A DNA stretch of 64,000 nt, from NCBI RefSeq assembly GCF_004564355.1, contig NZ_CP038266.1, forward strand, positions 2,170,001-2,234,000, in the 5' to 3' direction. A program made the position numbers and the translations under genes. Shown here one piece after another: positions 1-7,474 of this stretch. Below the pieces are notes generated by a model, which was given only the letters and a program-made list of their open reading frames with translations, was not told where the DNA came from and searched no databases. Each line of letters starts with the position of its first letter. Position 1 is the first letter of the stretch. Origin of the DNA: Microbacterium wangchenii. Lineage in GTDB: Bacteria; Actinomycetota; Actinomycetes; Actinomycetales; Microbacteriaceae.

Positions 1-728
1 AGGAACGCCGTGCCGACCTGCACCCCGGCGGCACCGAGGGCGAAGGCGGCGGCCACACCGCGACGATCCGCGATGCCGCCCGCGGCGATCACCGGCACCG
101 CGACCGCATCCGCCACCTGCGGCACCAGCGCCATCGTCCCCACGAGGGACTGCTCGGGGCCGCGCAGGAACGACACGCGGTGCCCGGCGGCCTCGAACCC
201 GGTCGCCACCACCGCGTCCACTCCCCCCTCTTCCAGCGCGAGGGCCTCGGCGACGGTGGTCGCCGTTCCCACCACCGCGATGCCGCGGGCATGCGCGCGG
301 GACACCATGTCAGGTGTCGGCACGCCGTAGACGCAGCTGACGGCGGCAGGCGCGGCCTCCAGCACGGCGTCCCACTGCTCCTGCACCGCCGGCACCACCG
401 CGTCGGGCACCGCCGTGGGCACGGTCGCCCCGACGGCGGCGTACAGCGGCGCGACGGCGCGTGCAGCGCGGGTGAACTCCGCCGTCGGAGCGCCCGGGTC
501 CGATTCCAGCGGCAACCACACGTTGAGGGCGAACGGACGGTCGGTGGCCGCGCGGAGAGCGCGGACGGTCTCCGCGATGCGGTCGGGCGCATACCCGTAC
601 AGACCGTAGGAACCCAGGCCGCCCGCCTCGCTCACGACGGCGACGAGCTCCACCGACGACAGCCCGCCGAACGGTCCCAGCACGATCGGGTGCTTCGTCC
701 CGAGCATCCCGGTCAACGATTCCGCCAC
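1..728 (-). CDS. Nitronate monooxygenase family protein (partial, C-terminus outside window)
   Basis: This looks like a flavin-dependent nitronate monooxygenase (2-nitropropane dioxygenase family), a cytoplasmic TIM-barrel enzyme that oxidises alkyl nitronates. The translation starts VAESLTGMLGTKHPIVLGPF, matching the family's N-terminal P-I-V-x-G-P-F pattern. A central VVATGFEAAGHR segment and, at the window edge, GVQVGTAF resemble the FMN-binding part of the barrel. About 242 codons are present and the rest lies beyond base 1. The GTG at 728 is preferred because it follows the stop of the upstream zinc-ribbon gene by one base, which suggests translational coupling. The true substrate cannot be told from sequence; a related enoyl reductase role is possible. 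Confidence 0.8.
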   Translation of the reverse strand, partial: MAESLTGMLGTKHPIVLGPFGGLSSVELVAVVSEAGGLGSYGLYGYAPDRIAETVRALRAATDRPFALNVWLPLESDPGAPTAEFTRAARAVAPLYAAVGATVPTAVPDAVVPAVQEQWDAVLEAAPAAVSCVYGVPTPDMVSRAHARGIAVVGTATTVAEALALEEGGVDAVVATGFEAAGHRVSFLRGPEQSLVGTMALVPQVADAVAVPVIAAGGIADRRGVAAAFALGAAGVQVGTAF

Positions 729-729
729 G

Positions 730-870
730 TCACTCCTCTTCCTCGCGTGGTGCTCCGCATCGCCAGCACACCGCCCGCTCCACGATGGCGCCGCAGTCGG
801 GGCACGTGGCTGCCAGCCAGCACGCGGGATCGCCGCCCGCCGGCGCGTCGTCGCGGCGCTCGAAGCTCAC
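730..870 (-). CDS. Tiny zinc-ribbon protein (46 aa)
   Basis: A 46-codon gene starting GTG at 870 encodes one CxxC...CxxC zinc ribbon (CPDCGAIVERAVCWRCGAP) and ends in four glutamates. Its stop is one base before the GTG of the downstream nitronate monooxygenase, so the two are probably co-translated. No catalytic motif is visible; a small metal-binding or protein-interaction role is inferred only from the cysteines. The four correctly spaced cysteines and the coupling argue against a chance frame. A longer in-frame reading to 1149 exists, but it runs antisense across the promoter and leader ORF at 965-1217 and has no such support. Confidence 0.6.
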   Translation of the reverse strand: MSFERRDDAPAGGDPACWLAATCPDCGAIVERAVCWRCGAPREEEE

Positions 871-964
871 GAGGCCATTGTCCCCGCACGCCCCGATCCT
901 CCGCATCCCTCGACGCCATCCTCGGACGCCACAAACGGGTGCCGGCGGGAAAACACCCCACGAC

Positions 965-992
965 TTGCCTTTTCCTGGTTCCGGGCTATGGT
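965..992 (+). promoter_or_regulatory. Housekeeping-type promoter for a leaderless transcript
   Basis: TTGCCT at 965-970 and TATGGT at 987-992 are separated by 16 bases and resemble actinobacterial primary sigma-factor boxes. The ATG at 1000 lies seven bases after the -10 box, exactly where transcription should begin, so the mRNA is predicted to be leaderless. Confidence 0.6.
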
Positions 993-999
993 GAGGGCC

Positions 1000-1167
1000 A
1001 TGTCCCGTTCCCCCCGTATCAGCGCCACGACCCCCGCCTCGCGCGGCGGCTTCTCGGCGCCCGGGACGCGACTGTCGAGCGGCCGAGCGGGGATCCTGCC
1101 GCCGCGGATGAGCGCCACGGGAGGCGTTCTGCTCTTCCGCACCTCGCACCGCGCCCCGCCGCCCTGA
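1000..1167 (+). CDS. Predicted leaderless leader peptide (55 aa) upstream of the zinc-finger gene
   Basis: A 55-codon frame starts at the ATG that coincides with the predicted transcription start. The peptide is rich in Ser, Arg and Pro and ends RAPPP immediately before the stop. Consecutive prolines slow ribosomes in general, and here they sit at the stop codon, which is itself the first base-paired triplet of a hairpin (1165-1182). An intrinsic terminator follows at 1187-1217, before the DksA/TraR-like gene. This layout (leaderless uORF, stall-prone end, hairpins, downstream gene) resembles translation-coupled attenuators known for actinobacterial stress genes; that role is inference. It may instead be an independent small protein. 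No homologue is recognised. Confidence 0.45.
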   Translation: MSRSPRISATTPASRGGFSAPGTRLSSGRAGILPPRMSATGGVLLFRTSHRAPPP

Positions 1168-1217
1168 GCCTCTCCCGGCTCATCCGGCGCGTCGCATCTG
1201 CGGCGCGCTTTTCGTTT
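1165..1217 (+). terminator. Tandem hairpins with U-tract: candidate attenuator
   Basis: The first hairpin pairs TGAGCC (1165-1170, including the leader stop) with GGCTCA (1177-1182). The second, 1187-1208, pairs GCGCG-t-CGC with GCG-g-CGCGC around a 4-base loop and is followed by TTTTCGTTT. The second has the form of a rho-independent terminator lying between the leader ORF and the gene at 1284. Confidence 0.6.
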
Positions 1218-1283
1218 ATGCGGTGCGGAGCGATCCGTCACCGCGCCCTCCGGCGCACCCGCCGACCGAAAGAGAAGAGAACC

Positions 1284-1616
1284 ATGCGCACCGAAGACGC
1301 CACCTCGACCCTGCCCGCCGCGGGCCTCGACCTGACGGCCATCCGCCGCACTCTTCAGAGCGAGCTGACCGAGCGGGAGGAGAGGATCCGCCAACTCTCC
1401 CCCCACGCCGCCCCTCACCTCGACCCCGTCGCGTGGTCTGCGCTGGCGGCGGCCCGCCGCGCCGTCGAGCAGATCACCGCAGCCCTGGACAGGCTGTCCG
1501 CCGGGACCTACGGACGCTGCACCCGCTGCGACGGCGCGATCCTGCCCGCCCGCCTGGAAGTGCTGCCATCGGCCCCCACGTGCATCGATTGCCAGAACCG
1601 TGTCGAAAACGCATAG
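1284..1616 (+). CDS. DksA/TraR-type C4 zinc-finger protein (110 aa)
   Basis: Residues about 1-75 are predicted helical (ADLEREEERI-like heptads in the region TEREERIRQLSP), followed by a C4 zinc finger: C-T-R-C-D-G near residue 81 and C-I-D-C-Q near residue 102. This is the DksA/TraR C-terminal finger arrangement. Family members bind RNA polymerase through its secondary channel or act as small zinc-finger regulators; which applies here is unknown, and the acidic coiled-coil tip of true DksA is not clear. The ATG at 1284 follows a purine-rich AGAGAAGAGA ribosome-binding site. The 3' end overlaps the next gene by 17 bases. A leader ORF and terminator upstream suggest attenuation control. Confidence 0.75.
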   Translation: MRTEDATSTLPAAGLDLTAIRRTLQSELTEREERIRQLSPHAAPHLDPVAWSALAAARRAVEQITAALDRLSAGTYGRCTRCDGAILPARLEVLPSAPTCIDCQNRVENA

Positions 1617-2142
1617 CGATCCGAGACCGCCCGCGCGCGTGGCGATCCTCGGGGACCCGCTGCCATGCCTGCGCGACCTGCGGGCACGCCCCGAGGCGGA
1701 GAGCTTCACCGACGTGGCGGACGTGCAGGGAGGCCACTCCGGGGCGGTGGTGGGAGTGGATGCGACGGCGGCGGGCAGCCGGGCGGAGCTGCGCGGGCAC
1801 CTCCGCTGCATCGGCGACCTCGGCGAGGAACTGTGCCGGCGCCTGCCCGCCCTGGAGCACCTCATCCTCCTGATCGACCGCGTCGCGCTGCCTGCGGAGG
1901 ACGTGCGGCGCGAGTGCGACACGGCAGCCCGCCGCATCCACACCCGCCTGGAGCAGGCGGGCGGGCGCTCGGTCATCGTGACCGCCCTGCTCACCGACGG
2001 ATGCGACGACTACGCCCGGCTCGCCGACCGGGTGCTGGCCCGCTCGCGTCAGGCCGAGTCGCTCGACGCGGGCGTCGCACTCCTGTGGCGCGAGATCGCC
2101 CGCACGCCGATCGGGAGAGTCGCAGCCAACGACTACGTGTGA
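1600..2142 (+). CDS. Hypothetical protein (180 aa), coupled to the zinc-finger gene
   Basis: No family is recognised. The GTG at 1600 overlaps the end of the zinc-finger gene; a GTG at 1639, giving VAILGDPLPCL, is a possible alternative. The protein begins with a beta-strand-like VAILGDPLP, has a second hydrophobic strand (SGAVVGVDAT), then helices rich in Glu, Arg and Leu, and a strand SVIVTALLTDG, consistent with a small alpha/beta fold. There is no signal peptide or membrane segment. Overlap with the DksA/TraR-like gene suggests co-expression and perhaps shared function. Its stop is 5 bases from the convergent stop of the acyl-CoA ligase gene. Confidence 0.6.
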   Translation: MSKTHSDPRPPARVAILGDPLPCLRDLRARPEAESFTDVADVQGGHSGAVVGVDATAAGSRAELRGHLRCIGDLGEELCRRLPALEHLILLIDRVALPAEDVRRECDTAARRIHTRLEQAGGRSVIVTALLTDGCDDYARLADRVLARSRQAESLDAGVALLWREIARTPIGRVAANDYV

Positions 2143-2146
2143 CCCG

Positions 2147-3847
2147 TCAGCGTTCGGCCAGGAGCTTCTCGCGCACCTCCCGGCGCAGCACCTTGCCGAT
2201 GAGCGAGCGGGGCAGCTCATCGACGACCACGAACCGGCGCGGCACCTTGTACGTGGCCAGGTGCGTGCGGCAGTAGTCCCGCAGGCCCTCCACGTCGAAC
2301 TCGGCGCCGGGGCGCAGGACCACTGCCGCGGCGACGTCTTCGCCGCCGTCGCGGCGCGGCAGCGCCACCACGGCGGCCTCGGCCACATCCGGGTGCGTCT
2401 GCAGCGCGTCCTCGACCTCCGTGGGCGAGACGTTGAAGCCGCCGGTGATGATGAGCTCCTTGATCCGGTCGACGATCGTGACGAAGCCGTCGGGCGAAAC
2501 GGATGCGATGTCGCCCGTGCGCAGCCAGCCGTCGGCCAGAAGCGTGGTGGCGGTCTCTTCGGGTCGCTGCCAGTACCCCTGGAAGACCTGGGGGCCGCGC
2601 AGGAGCAGCTCCCCGGTCTCGCCGAGCGGACGGTCGACGCTCGGATCGTCCGGATCGACGACGCGGATCTCGGTGCTGGGGAACGGCACGCCCACCGTCC
2701 CGGGGCGGCGCGTGCGGCCCATCGGGTTGCCCACGGCCACCGGCGAGCTCTCCGTCATCCCGTACCCCTCGACGAGGATGCCTCCCGTCGCCTCCTCCCA
2801 CCGCTCCACGGTCGCGACCGGCAGGCTCATGGCGCCGGAGATCGCGAACCGCACCGTGGAGAGGTCGATCGTGCCGCGGGATGCGGCCCGGGCGAGCCGG
2901 TCGTAGATCGGCGGTACGGCGGGCAGGAAGGTCGGCGGGCTCTTGCGGGACGCCTCCGTGACCAGGTCCAGGTCGAAGGTGGGGAACAGCACGAGCCTGG
3001 CGCCCATGCTCATCGCGAAACTCAGGCACAGGGTCATGCCATAGGCGTGGAAGAGCGGCAGCACCGCATAGAAGGTCTCCTCGCCGTCCACGAGCCCCGG
3101 CACCCATGCGCGCCCCTGCATCGCGTTGGCACGGAGGTTCGCGTGCGAGAGCATGGCCCCCTTCGGCGAGCCGGTCGTGCCGCTGGTGTACTGCAGGAGG
3201 GCGATGTCCTCCAGGGCGGGGCGGGGCGTCCGGCGCGGCAGCGGGCGGTGGTCGAGGAGCTTCTTCCACGCGATCCGGCGCTTGGTCCCGGGGGTCGTAC
3301 TCAGGCGCTCCCGCGACTCCCGGGCCTTGGGGATCGGCAGGCGCAGCGCGGCGCGTTTGCCGAGCGGCAGGGCCTCGGTCATGTCGACGCTGACGATGTG
3401 CTCGACGGCGAGGTCGGACGGGAAGCCCGCGACGGTGTCGACGCACTTGTCCCACACGATCGCGAATCGCGCCCCGTGGTCTTCGAACTGGTGGCGGAGT
3501 TCACGGGCGGTGTAGAGCGGGTTGTGCTCCACCACGATGGCGCCCAGGCGCAGCGCGGCGAAGAAGGCCACGACGTGCTGAGGGCAGTTCGGCAGGACGA
3601 GGGCGACCCGGTCGCCCTTGCGGACGCCGAGGCGCCGCATCCCCTCGGCGGCCCGCGCGATCTGCTCGCCCAGGCTCCGGTAGGTCGTGACCGCGCCGAA
3701 GAACTCCAGCGCGGGCCGGCGTCCGAACCGCGCCACGCTCGCGTCGATCATGTCGGTCAGGGTCTGCGAGGGCTCCGGGATGTCGGCGGGCACACCTTCG
3801 GCATACGCGTCGAGCCACGGACGGGAGGCGTAGGGGTGGGAGGGCAT
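2147..3847 (-). CDS. Long-chain fatty acid--CoA ligase (AMP-forming), 566 aa
   Basis: An ANL-superfamily adenylating enzyme that activates a carboxylic acid, probably a long-chain fatty acid, to its CoA thioester with ATP. Diagnostic motifs are the P-loop-like LLQYTSGTTGSPKGAMLSH near residue 210, YGMTESSPV near residue 365, the GWLRTGDIA hinge region and a C-terminal RSLIGKVLRREV carrying the catalytic lysine. The length is normal for FadD-type ligases. The ATG at 3847 gives MPSHPYASRPWLD, a usual start for this group; the in-frame upstream stretch looks like leader rather than protein. The gene stands alone on the minus strand. Chain-length preference cannot be read from sequence. Confidence 0.9.
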   Translation of the reverse strand: MPSHPYASRPWLDAYAEGVPADIPEPSQTLTDMIDASVARFGRRPALEFFGAVTTYRSLGEQIARAAEGMRRLGVRKGDRVALVLPNCPQHVVAFFAALRLGAIVVEHNPLYTARELRHQFEDHGARFAIVWDKCVDTVAGFPSDLAVEHIVSVDMTEALPLGKRAALRLPIPKARESRERLSTTPGTKRRIAWKKLLDHRPLPRRTPRPALEDIALLQYTSGTTGSPKGAMLSHANLRANAMQGRAWVPGLVDGEETFYAVLPLFHAYGMTLCLSFAMSMGARLVLFPTFDLDLVTEASRKSPPTFLPAVPPIYDRLARAASRGTIDLSTVRFAISGAMSLPVATVERWEEATGGILVEGYGMTESSPVAVGNPMGRTRRPGTVGVPFPSTEIRVVDPDDPSVDRPLGETGELLLRGPQVFQGYWQRPEETATTLLADGWLRTGDIASVSPDGFVTIVDRIKELIITGGFNVSPTEVEDALQTHPDVAEAAVVALPRRDGGEDVAAAVVLRPGAEFDVEGLRDYCRTHLATYKVPRRFVVVDELPRSLIGKVLRREVREKLLAER

Positions 3848-3926
3848 GTGTCCATTTTCCCTCGCCGCTGCCGGCGCACCGACGAGGAAGCTCGCCACCA
3901 AGAGATGTGGTAAGGCCTCGGCGAAA

Positions 3927-4757
3927 CTAGGCTGCGGCGAGGAAGGGGCGCTGGTGATAGCCCGACGAGTCGACCGTGAGCACGGTCGACTCCGGCACCT
4001 CGATGAAGGCTCCGGGCAGGTCGTTGAGCGGCTCGGACACGATCAGCCGGGCTCGCGGGCCGAAGAGCTTCAGCCGTTCGGCGTCGGGGTACATCGCCTG
4101 CAGCGTTTCGACGTCGGCGGAGTGGAACAGGGTCCGCGTCCGCCGCTCGGACGAATACCGGAACGCCCACACCGTGGCGCCGTCGGAGACGGCGACGGTC
4201 CCCTGCAGCGGGAACGGCACGCCGTGATCGCGCGCGACGTCCTCCACGTGGCGGATCGCCGCGCCCAGACCGGCGATCGGGTCGTCCTGCAGACCGAGCG
4301 TGAGGGCGAGGTGGAAGAGCACCTCCGAATCGGTGCTGCCGAGGATGTGCGGGTACAGCGACGGGTCCACCGCGAAGGTCAGAGCGCGCTTGAGCGTGGG
4401 GAACTGCGCGATCGACCCATTGTGCATGAACATCCAGTTCTCGTAGCGGAACGGATGGCAGTTCGTCTGCTGCACGGGTGCCCACGTGGCCGCCCGAACG
4501 TGGCTGAAGAACAGCGAACTGCGGATGCTGCGGGTGAGTTCGCGGAGATTCCGGTCGTTCCAGGCCGGCTCCGTGCTGTGGAACAGCGCCGGCTCGCTGC
4601 CGTCGTCGGGGTACCAGCCGAACCCGAACCCGTCGCCGTTGACCGTCTCGGCACCGAGGGCGGAGCGGAGGGACTGCGCGACCAGCGAGTGCTGCGAATC
4701 GAGGACGACCGTGGAGGGCCGGAGCGCTTCACCCGAGTAGGCCAGCCATCGGCACAT
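3927..4757 (-). CDS. Class II glutamine amidotransferase (YafJ/EgtC-like), 276 aa
   Basis: The protein begins MCRWLAYSGE, so removal of Met exposes Cys2 as the N-terminal nucleophile of class II glutamine amidotransferases. NGDGFGFGWY, LFFSHVRAAT and TNCHPFRYENWMFMHNGSI are the family's glutaminase-pocket motifs. Such enzymes hydrolyse glutamine or, as EgtC in ergothioneine synthesis, a gamma-glutamyl intermediate. No other ergothioneine gene is nearby, so the general YafJ-like label is safer. The start is fixed by the need for Cys at position 2. The gene lies between the ligase gene and the tRNA-Glu terminator, in the same direction as both. Confidence 0.85.
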   Translation of the reverse strand: MCRWLAYSGEALRPSTVVLDSQHSLVAQSLRSALGAETVNGDGFGFGWYPDDGSEPALFHSTEPAWNDRNLRELTRSIRSSLFFSHVRAATWAPVQQTNCHPFRYENWMFMHNGSIAQFPTLKRALTFAVDPSLYPHILGSTDSEVLFHLALTLGLQDDPIAGLGAAIRHVEDVARDHGVPFPLQGTVAVSDGATVWAFRYSSERRTRTLFHSADVETLQAMYPDAERLKLFGPRARLIVSEPLNDLPGAFIEVPESTVLTVDSSGYHQRPFLAAA

Positions 4758-4844
4758 GTCGCACCGCCTTCTCGCCATCCGGGCCGTGACGACACGATAG
4801 GTCAGGAGGGCATCGGGCACCAGTGACCGCGATCGCCCCGGAAA

Positions 4845-4882
4845 CCGAGAAGCGCCCGTCCGTTCGGACGAGCGCTTCTCGG
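4845..4882 (-). terminator. Terminator hairpin of tRNA-Glu
   Basis: CCGAGAAGCG and its complement CGCTTCTCGG flank a second inverted pair GTCCG/CGGAC, giving a long hairpin directly after the tRNA on the minus strand. It is followed by GGTTTCC, a weak U-tract. Confidence 0.7.
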
Positions 4883-4885
4883 TGT

Positions 4886-4961
4886 TGGTGACCCCAGCGG
4901 GATTCGAACCCGCGTTACCGCCGTGAGAGGGCGGCGTACTAGGCCGCTATACGATGGGGCC
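4886..4961 (-). tRNA. tRNA-Glu (CTC anticodon)
   Basis: This 76-nt cloverleaf has acceptor GGCCCCA paired with TGGGGTC, a TTCGAAT T-loop and an anticodon stem CCGCC/GGCGG around loop CTCTCAC, so the anticodon is CTC. Discriminator A and the CCA end are encoded. The gene stands close to gltX and tRNA-Gln, as in other actinobacteria where these tRNA genes follow gltX. Confidence 0.95.
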
Positions 4962-5069
4962 GTCAGGCAACCGTTCGATTATGCCACGGCCCGAACGGCC
5001 CGACCAAATCGGCGCGCCCCGGCGGCGCGTCGGTTGCCGTCGCCGGGCTGGGGCGGTTGACTCGCTGGT

Positions 5070-5708
5070 ATGCGAGTGACCAAGTACGAGCACGCGGCGC
5101 TGCGCCTCGAGGTGTCGGGCAGGCAGCTGATCATCGACCCCGGTGTGTACACCACACCCCTCACCGACCTCGGGACCGTGATCGGCATCGTGCTCACGCA
5201 CGAGCATCCGGATCACTGGACGCCCGATCACCTCGACCGCATCCTCAAGGCCACCGGCGGCGTGCCGATCTTCGCGCCGGCCGGCGTGGCGGCAGCCGCC
5301 GCCGGTTACGACATCACGGTGGTGGCCCCCGGTGACCGCGTGGAACTGGGGCCCTTCCACCTGGAGTTCTTCGGCGGGCGGCACGCCGTGATCCACGAGT
5401 CCATCCCCGTGATCGACAACGTGGGCGTGCTGGTGAACGGGGTCTTCTATTACCCCGGCGACTCCTACGCGGTCCCCAGAGGCGCCGACGTGCAGCTGCT
5501 GGCGGCGCCGATCGGCGCGCCGTGGCTGAAGATCGGCGAGGCGATGGACTTCGTCCTCGCCGTGGCGCCGCGCCGTGCCTTCGGCACGCACGATATGACG
5601 CTGTCGGTGGCGGGACGCGGAATGGGCCGCGCGCGGCTGACATGGGCCACAGAGCAGGGCGGCGGGGAGTTCCTCGAACTGGAGCCCGGGGACAGCGCCG
5701 ACATCTGA
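5070..5708 (+). CDS. MBL-fold metallo-hydrolase (UlaG-like), 212 aa
   Basis: A metallo-beta-lactamase-fold protein with the zinc motif THEHPDH at about residue 49, an early IIDPGVYTTP strand, a later YPGDS (metal-bridging Asp) and FGTHDM (C-terminal metal His). The short length and the opening pattern (KYEHAALRLE) fit the UlaG/YhfI-like subgroup of cytosolic hydrolases with uncertain substrates. The ATG at 5070 gives the usual short N-terminus. The gene is monocistronic on the plus strand, divergent from tRNA-Glu and convergent with the membrane-protein gene downstream. The substrate cannot be predicted. Confidence 0.85.
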   Translation: MRVTKYEHAALRLEVSGRQLIIDPGVYTTPLTDLGTVIGIVLTHEHPDHWTPDHLDRILKATGGVPIFAPAGVAAAAAGYDITVVAPGDRVELGPFHLEFFGGRHAVIHESIPVIDNVGVLVNGVFYYPGDSYAVPRGADVQLLAAPIGAPWLKIGEAMDFVLAVAPRRAFGTHDMTLSVAGRGMGRARLTWATEQGGGEFLELEPGDSADI

Positions 5709-5728
5709 CGGCGCCCGGTCCTCGCGCG

Positions 5729-6505
5729 TCAGGGAGCGTCCAGCGGAGCGCGGACCCACACGTGCACGCGCGATCCGACGTGCTCGAAGCGCAGGAAGCT
5801 GTCGGGCGGCAGGTCGCCGAACACCTGTTCCCGCATCCCCCGCCACACCCGCAGGTCGATGACGGGATCCAGGCCCGCCGGAGTGCAGTTGAAGCCCAGC
5901 ACGCCGTAGCGGTCGGCGTCGATCACGAGGCACCGGTCGCCCGTGTCGGCCAGGACGACCCACACCTGAAGCGACTCGTACGCTTCGAAGCGCTGCACCT
6001 CGGCGACGGTGACCCCGGCGGCGTCCAGGAACCCCTGTCGCGCCAGGCGTTCGCCGTCGACGCCGGCGGGGATGCGTCCCAGACTCCGGTCGGACTGCGG
6101 CGCCGCCAGCTGCGCCCCGCCCCACGCGATCGCCACGACGAGCACGAATGCGACCGCGACCGCGACCATGCGCCGGCGGGCGATCCATCCCTTCGCCGAC
6201 GCTGCGGCATCGCGGAGGCGTCGCCGCAGCGGGGTGCGGGTCACGGGCTGCGGGGCAGGCGCCGCGGGCTCCTGGGGTGCCCACGCGTCGCGCGCGACCG
6301 GTGGCGCGGCATCCGTCGCCGGCGCGGGGCGTTCTGCTCGTGGAGACGGCGCGGGGACGGAGGCCGGGTGCGACGCCGACTCGAGCGCTGCCAGACGGGC
6401 CAGCGCCGCCGTATCGGCGGCGATGTCGGGGTGGGGCCCGTAGGCCCGCTGACGCAGGGCGGCCAGCTCCTGAGCTTCCTCAGGACTCAGCGCCGTCGCG
6501 TCCAT
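5729..6505 (-). CDS. Single-pass membrane protein of unknown function (258 aa)
   Basis: No family is recognised. Residues 1-50 are acidic and helical, 50-100 are a Pro/Ala-rich linker, an Arg/Lys cluster precedes one transmembrane segment (MVAVAVAFVLVVAIAWGG, about 113-130), and about 125 residues with mixed strands follow. By the positive-inside rule the N-terminus is cytoplasmic and the C-terminal domain extracytoplasmic. That domain contains a single Cys-centred CLVIDAD stretch and a Cys-Thr-Pro (GFNCTPAG). No catalytic motif is visible. It is followed at a distance by an M23-like peptidase gene in the same direction, and a cell-surface role is a guess. Confidence 0.7.
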   Translation of the reverse strand: MDATALSPEEAQELAALRQRAYGPHPDIAADTAALARLAALESASHPASVPAPSPRAERPAPATDAAPPVARDAWAPQEPAAPAPQPVTRTPLRRRLRDAAASAKGWIARRRMVAVAVAFVLVVAIAWGGAQLAAPQSDRSLGRIPAGVDGERLARQGFLDAAGVTVAEVQRFEAYESLQVWVVLADTGDRCLVIDADRYGVLGFNCTPAGLDPVIDLRVWRGMREQVFGDLPPDSFLRFEHVGSRVHVWVRAPLDAP

Positions 6506-6570
6506 GATTCATTATCGCCACCGCAGCCCCGGGGGCTACCGGTCCCGGCCCGCCGATGCACGCGACGCGC

Positions 6571-7224
6571 TCATCCGGGGGCCCCCGTGACGATGGTCCC
6601 GCCGGCGGGAAGACGGCCGCCGAAGGTGACCGGAATCGCAGCCGCCGACGACGGATCGGTGCCGTCCATCGCCTGCACGTGCACATGGGGCTCCGTGCTG
6701 TTGCCGGAGTTGCCGCACTCCCCCACCCCGTCCCCGACGGCGACGCGCTCGCCGGGCGCGACCCGGATGCTCCCCCGGCGGACGTGGCACACCGCGACGA
6801 CGACGCCGGAACGCGGAGCGATGAGAACGTGATTGCCCGCCAGCGCCTGCCAACCCGCCGCCACGCGCCCGGCCTGCGCGAGCGCGTACCAGAGCGAGGG
6901 AAGGCCCCGGAAGGCCGCGTGGTCGTCCTCCCCGTCGTGCACGGCGACGACCGTGCCGGTCACAGGCGCCAGAACCGGCCGCCCGAATCCGACGAATACG
7001 TCCGCCGGCTCGGGGCGCACGAGCGTGCGGCCCGTGATCGCCCCCGACCGGCCGGCGCCGTCGACGGGGACGAAGTCGATCGCGAAGGCGGTGGCGAACC
7101 GCTGCGTGCCGTGACTGGGTACGCGATCGGCGGGGCTGTTCTGCACGAGGCAGCGCCCCCGGAACGGATACGCGAGGTCGATCCCGGCTCTCTCGCCGTG
7201 ATGATCCCGCTCCAGCGACGCCAT
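6571..7224 (-). CDS. M23-family-like metallopeptidase domain protein (217 aa)
   Basis: The C-terminal half resembles the lysostaphin/LytM (M23) fold: RFATAFAIDFVP near residue 65, where M23 enzymes carry the His-x3-Asp motif, a PVLAPVTGTVVAVHDG segment, and GNSGNSTEPHVHVQ near residue 180 with the His-x-His motif. The first-motif His is not in its usual place, so zinc binding and activity are uncertain. No signal peptide is visible. The ATG at 7224 is chosen because in-frame codons further upstream run through the tRNA-Gln gene and its terminator. The role could be peptidoglycan or carbohydrate related; substrate unknown. Confidence 0.65.
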   Translation of the reverse strand: MASLERDHHGERAGIDLAYPFRGRCLVQNSPADRVPSHGTQRFATAFAIDFVPVDGAGRSGAITGRTLVRPEPADVFVGFGRPVLAPVTGTVVAVHDGEDDHAAFRGLPSLWYALAQAGRVAAGWQALAGNHVLIAPRSGVVVAVCHVRRGSIRVAPGERVAVGDGVGECGNSGNSTEPHVHVQAMDGTDPSSAAAIPVTFGGRLPAGGTIVTGAPG

Positions 7225-7289
7225 GCGCCCAGTGTGCACCCACGTCACCGCGAAGACGGGCCGGCCCGAACGACGGCGGGAAAGCAAGA

Positions 7290-7320
7290 AGCCCGGCTCC
7301 GCGTGAATGCGGACCGGGCT
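7290..7320 (-). terminator. Terminator of tRNA-Gln
   Basis: AGCCCGGTCCGC and GCGGAGCCGGGCT (minus-strand sense) form an almost perfect hairpin immediately after tRNA-Gln, followed by TCTTGCTTTC. Confidence 0.7.
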
Positions 7321-7332
7321 TTCTGCGTCTTG

Positions 7333-7404
7333 CTGGGGTACCTGGACTCGAACCAAGAACAACGGTACCAGAAACCGCCGTGTTGCCAATTACACCATAC
7401 CCCA
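7333..7404 (-). tRNA. tRNA-Gln (CTG anticodon)
   Basis: A 72-nt cloverleaf with acceptor TGGGGTA/TACCCCA, D-arm GTG...CAC, anticodon stem GCGGT/ACCGT with loop TTCTGGT (anticodon CTG) and T-loop TTCGAGT. The discriminator is G; the following bases are CAA, so CCA is not encoded, unlike tRNA-Glu. It lies 70 bases downstream of gltX on the same strand. Confidence 0.93.
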
Positions 7405-7474
7405 CCGGGTCAGAACCGAAGTCCTGCCGAGGATCGAGTCTACGCGACGGCGACGGCGGCTCCAAACCGGCGTG

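Noticed and set aside
180..1283. Long plus-strand reading ahead of the DksA/TraR-like gene
   Set aside because: Antisense to the nitronate monooxygenase and zinc-ribbon genes; the ATG at 1284 has a good ribosome-binding site and gives the family length.
3927..4757. Ergothioneine-pathway EgtC assignment
   Set aside because: No egtA, egtB, egtD or egtE genes nearby; the general class II amidotransferase label is safer.
5057..5075. TTGACT as -35 box for the MBL-fold gene
   Set aside because: Only about 7 bases separate it from the ATG, so it cannot serve as a -35 box for that gene.
7225..7389. N-terminal extension of the M23-like gene
   Set aside because: The in-frame stretch contains the terminator and body of tRNA-Gln, so it cannot be coding.
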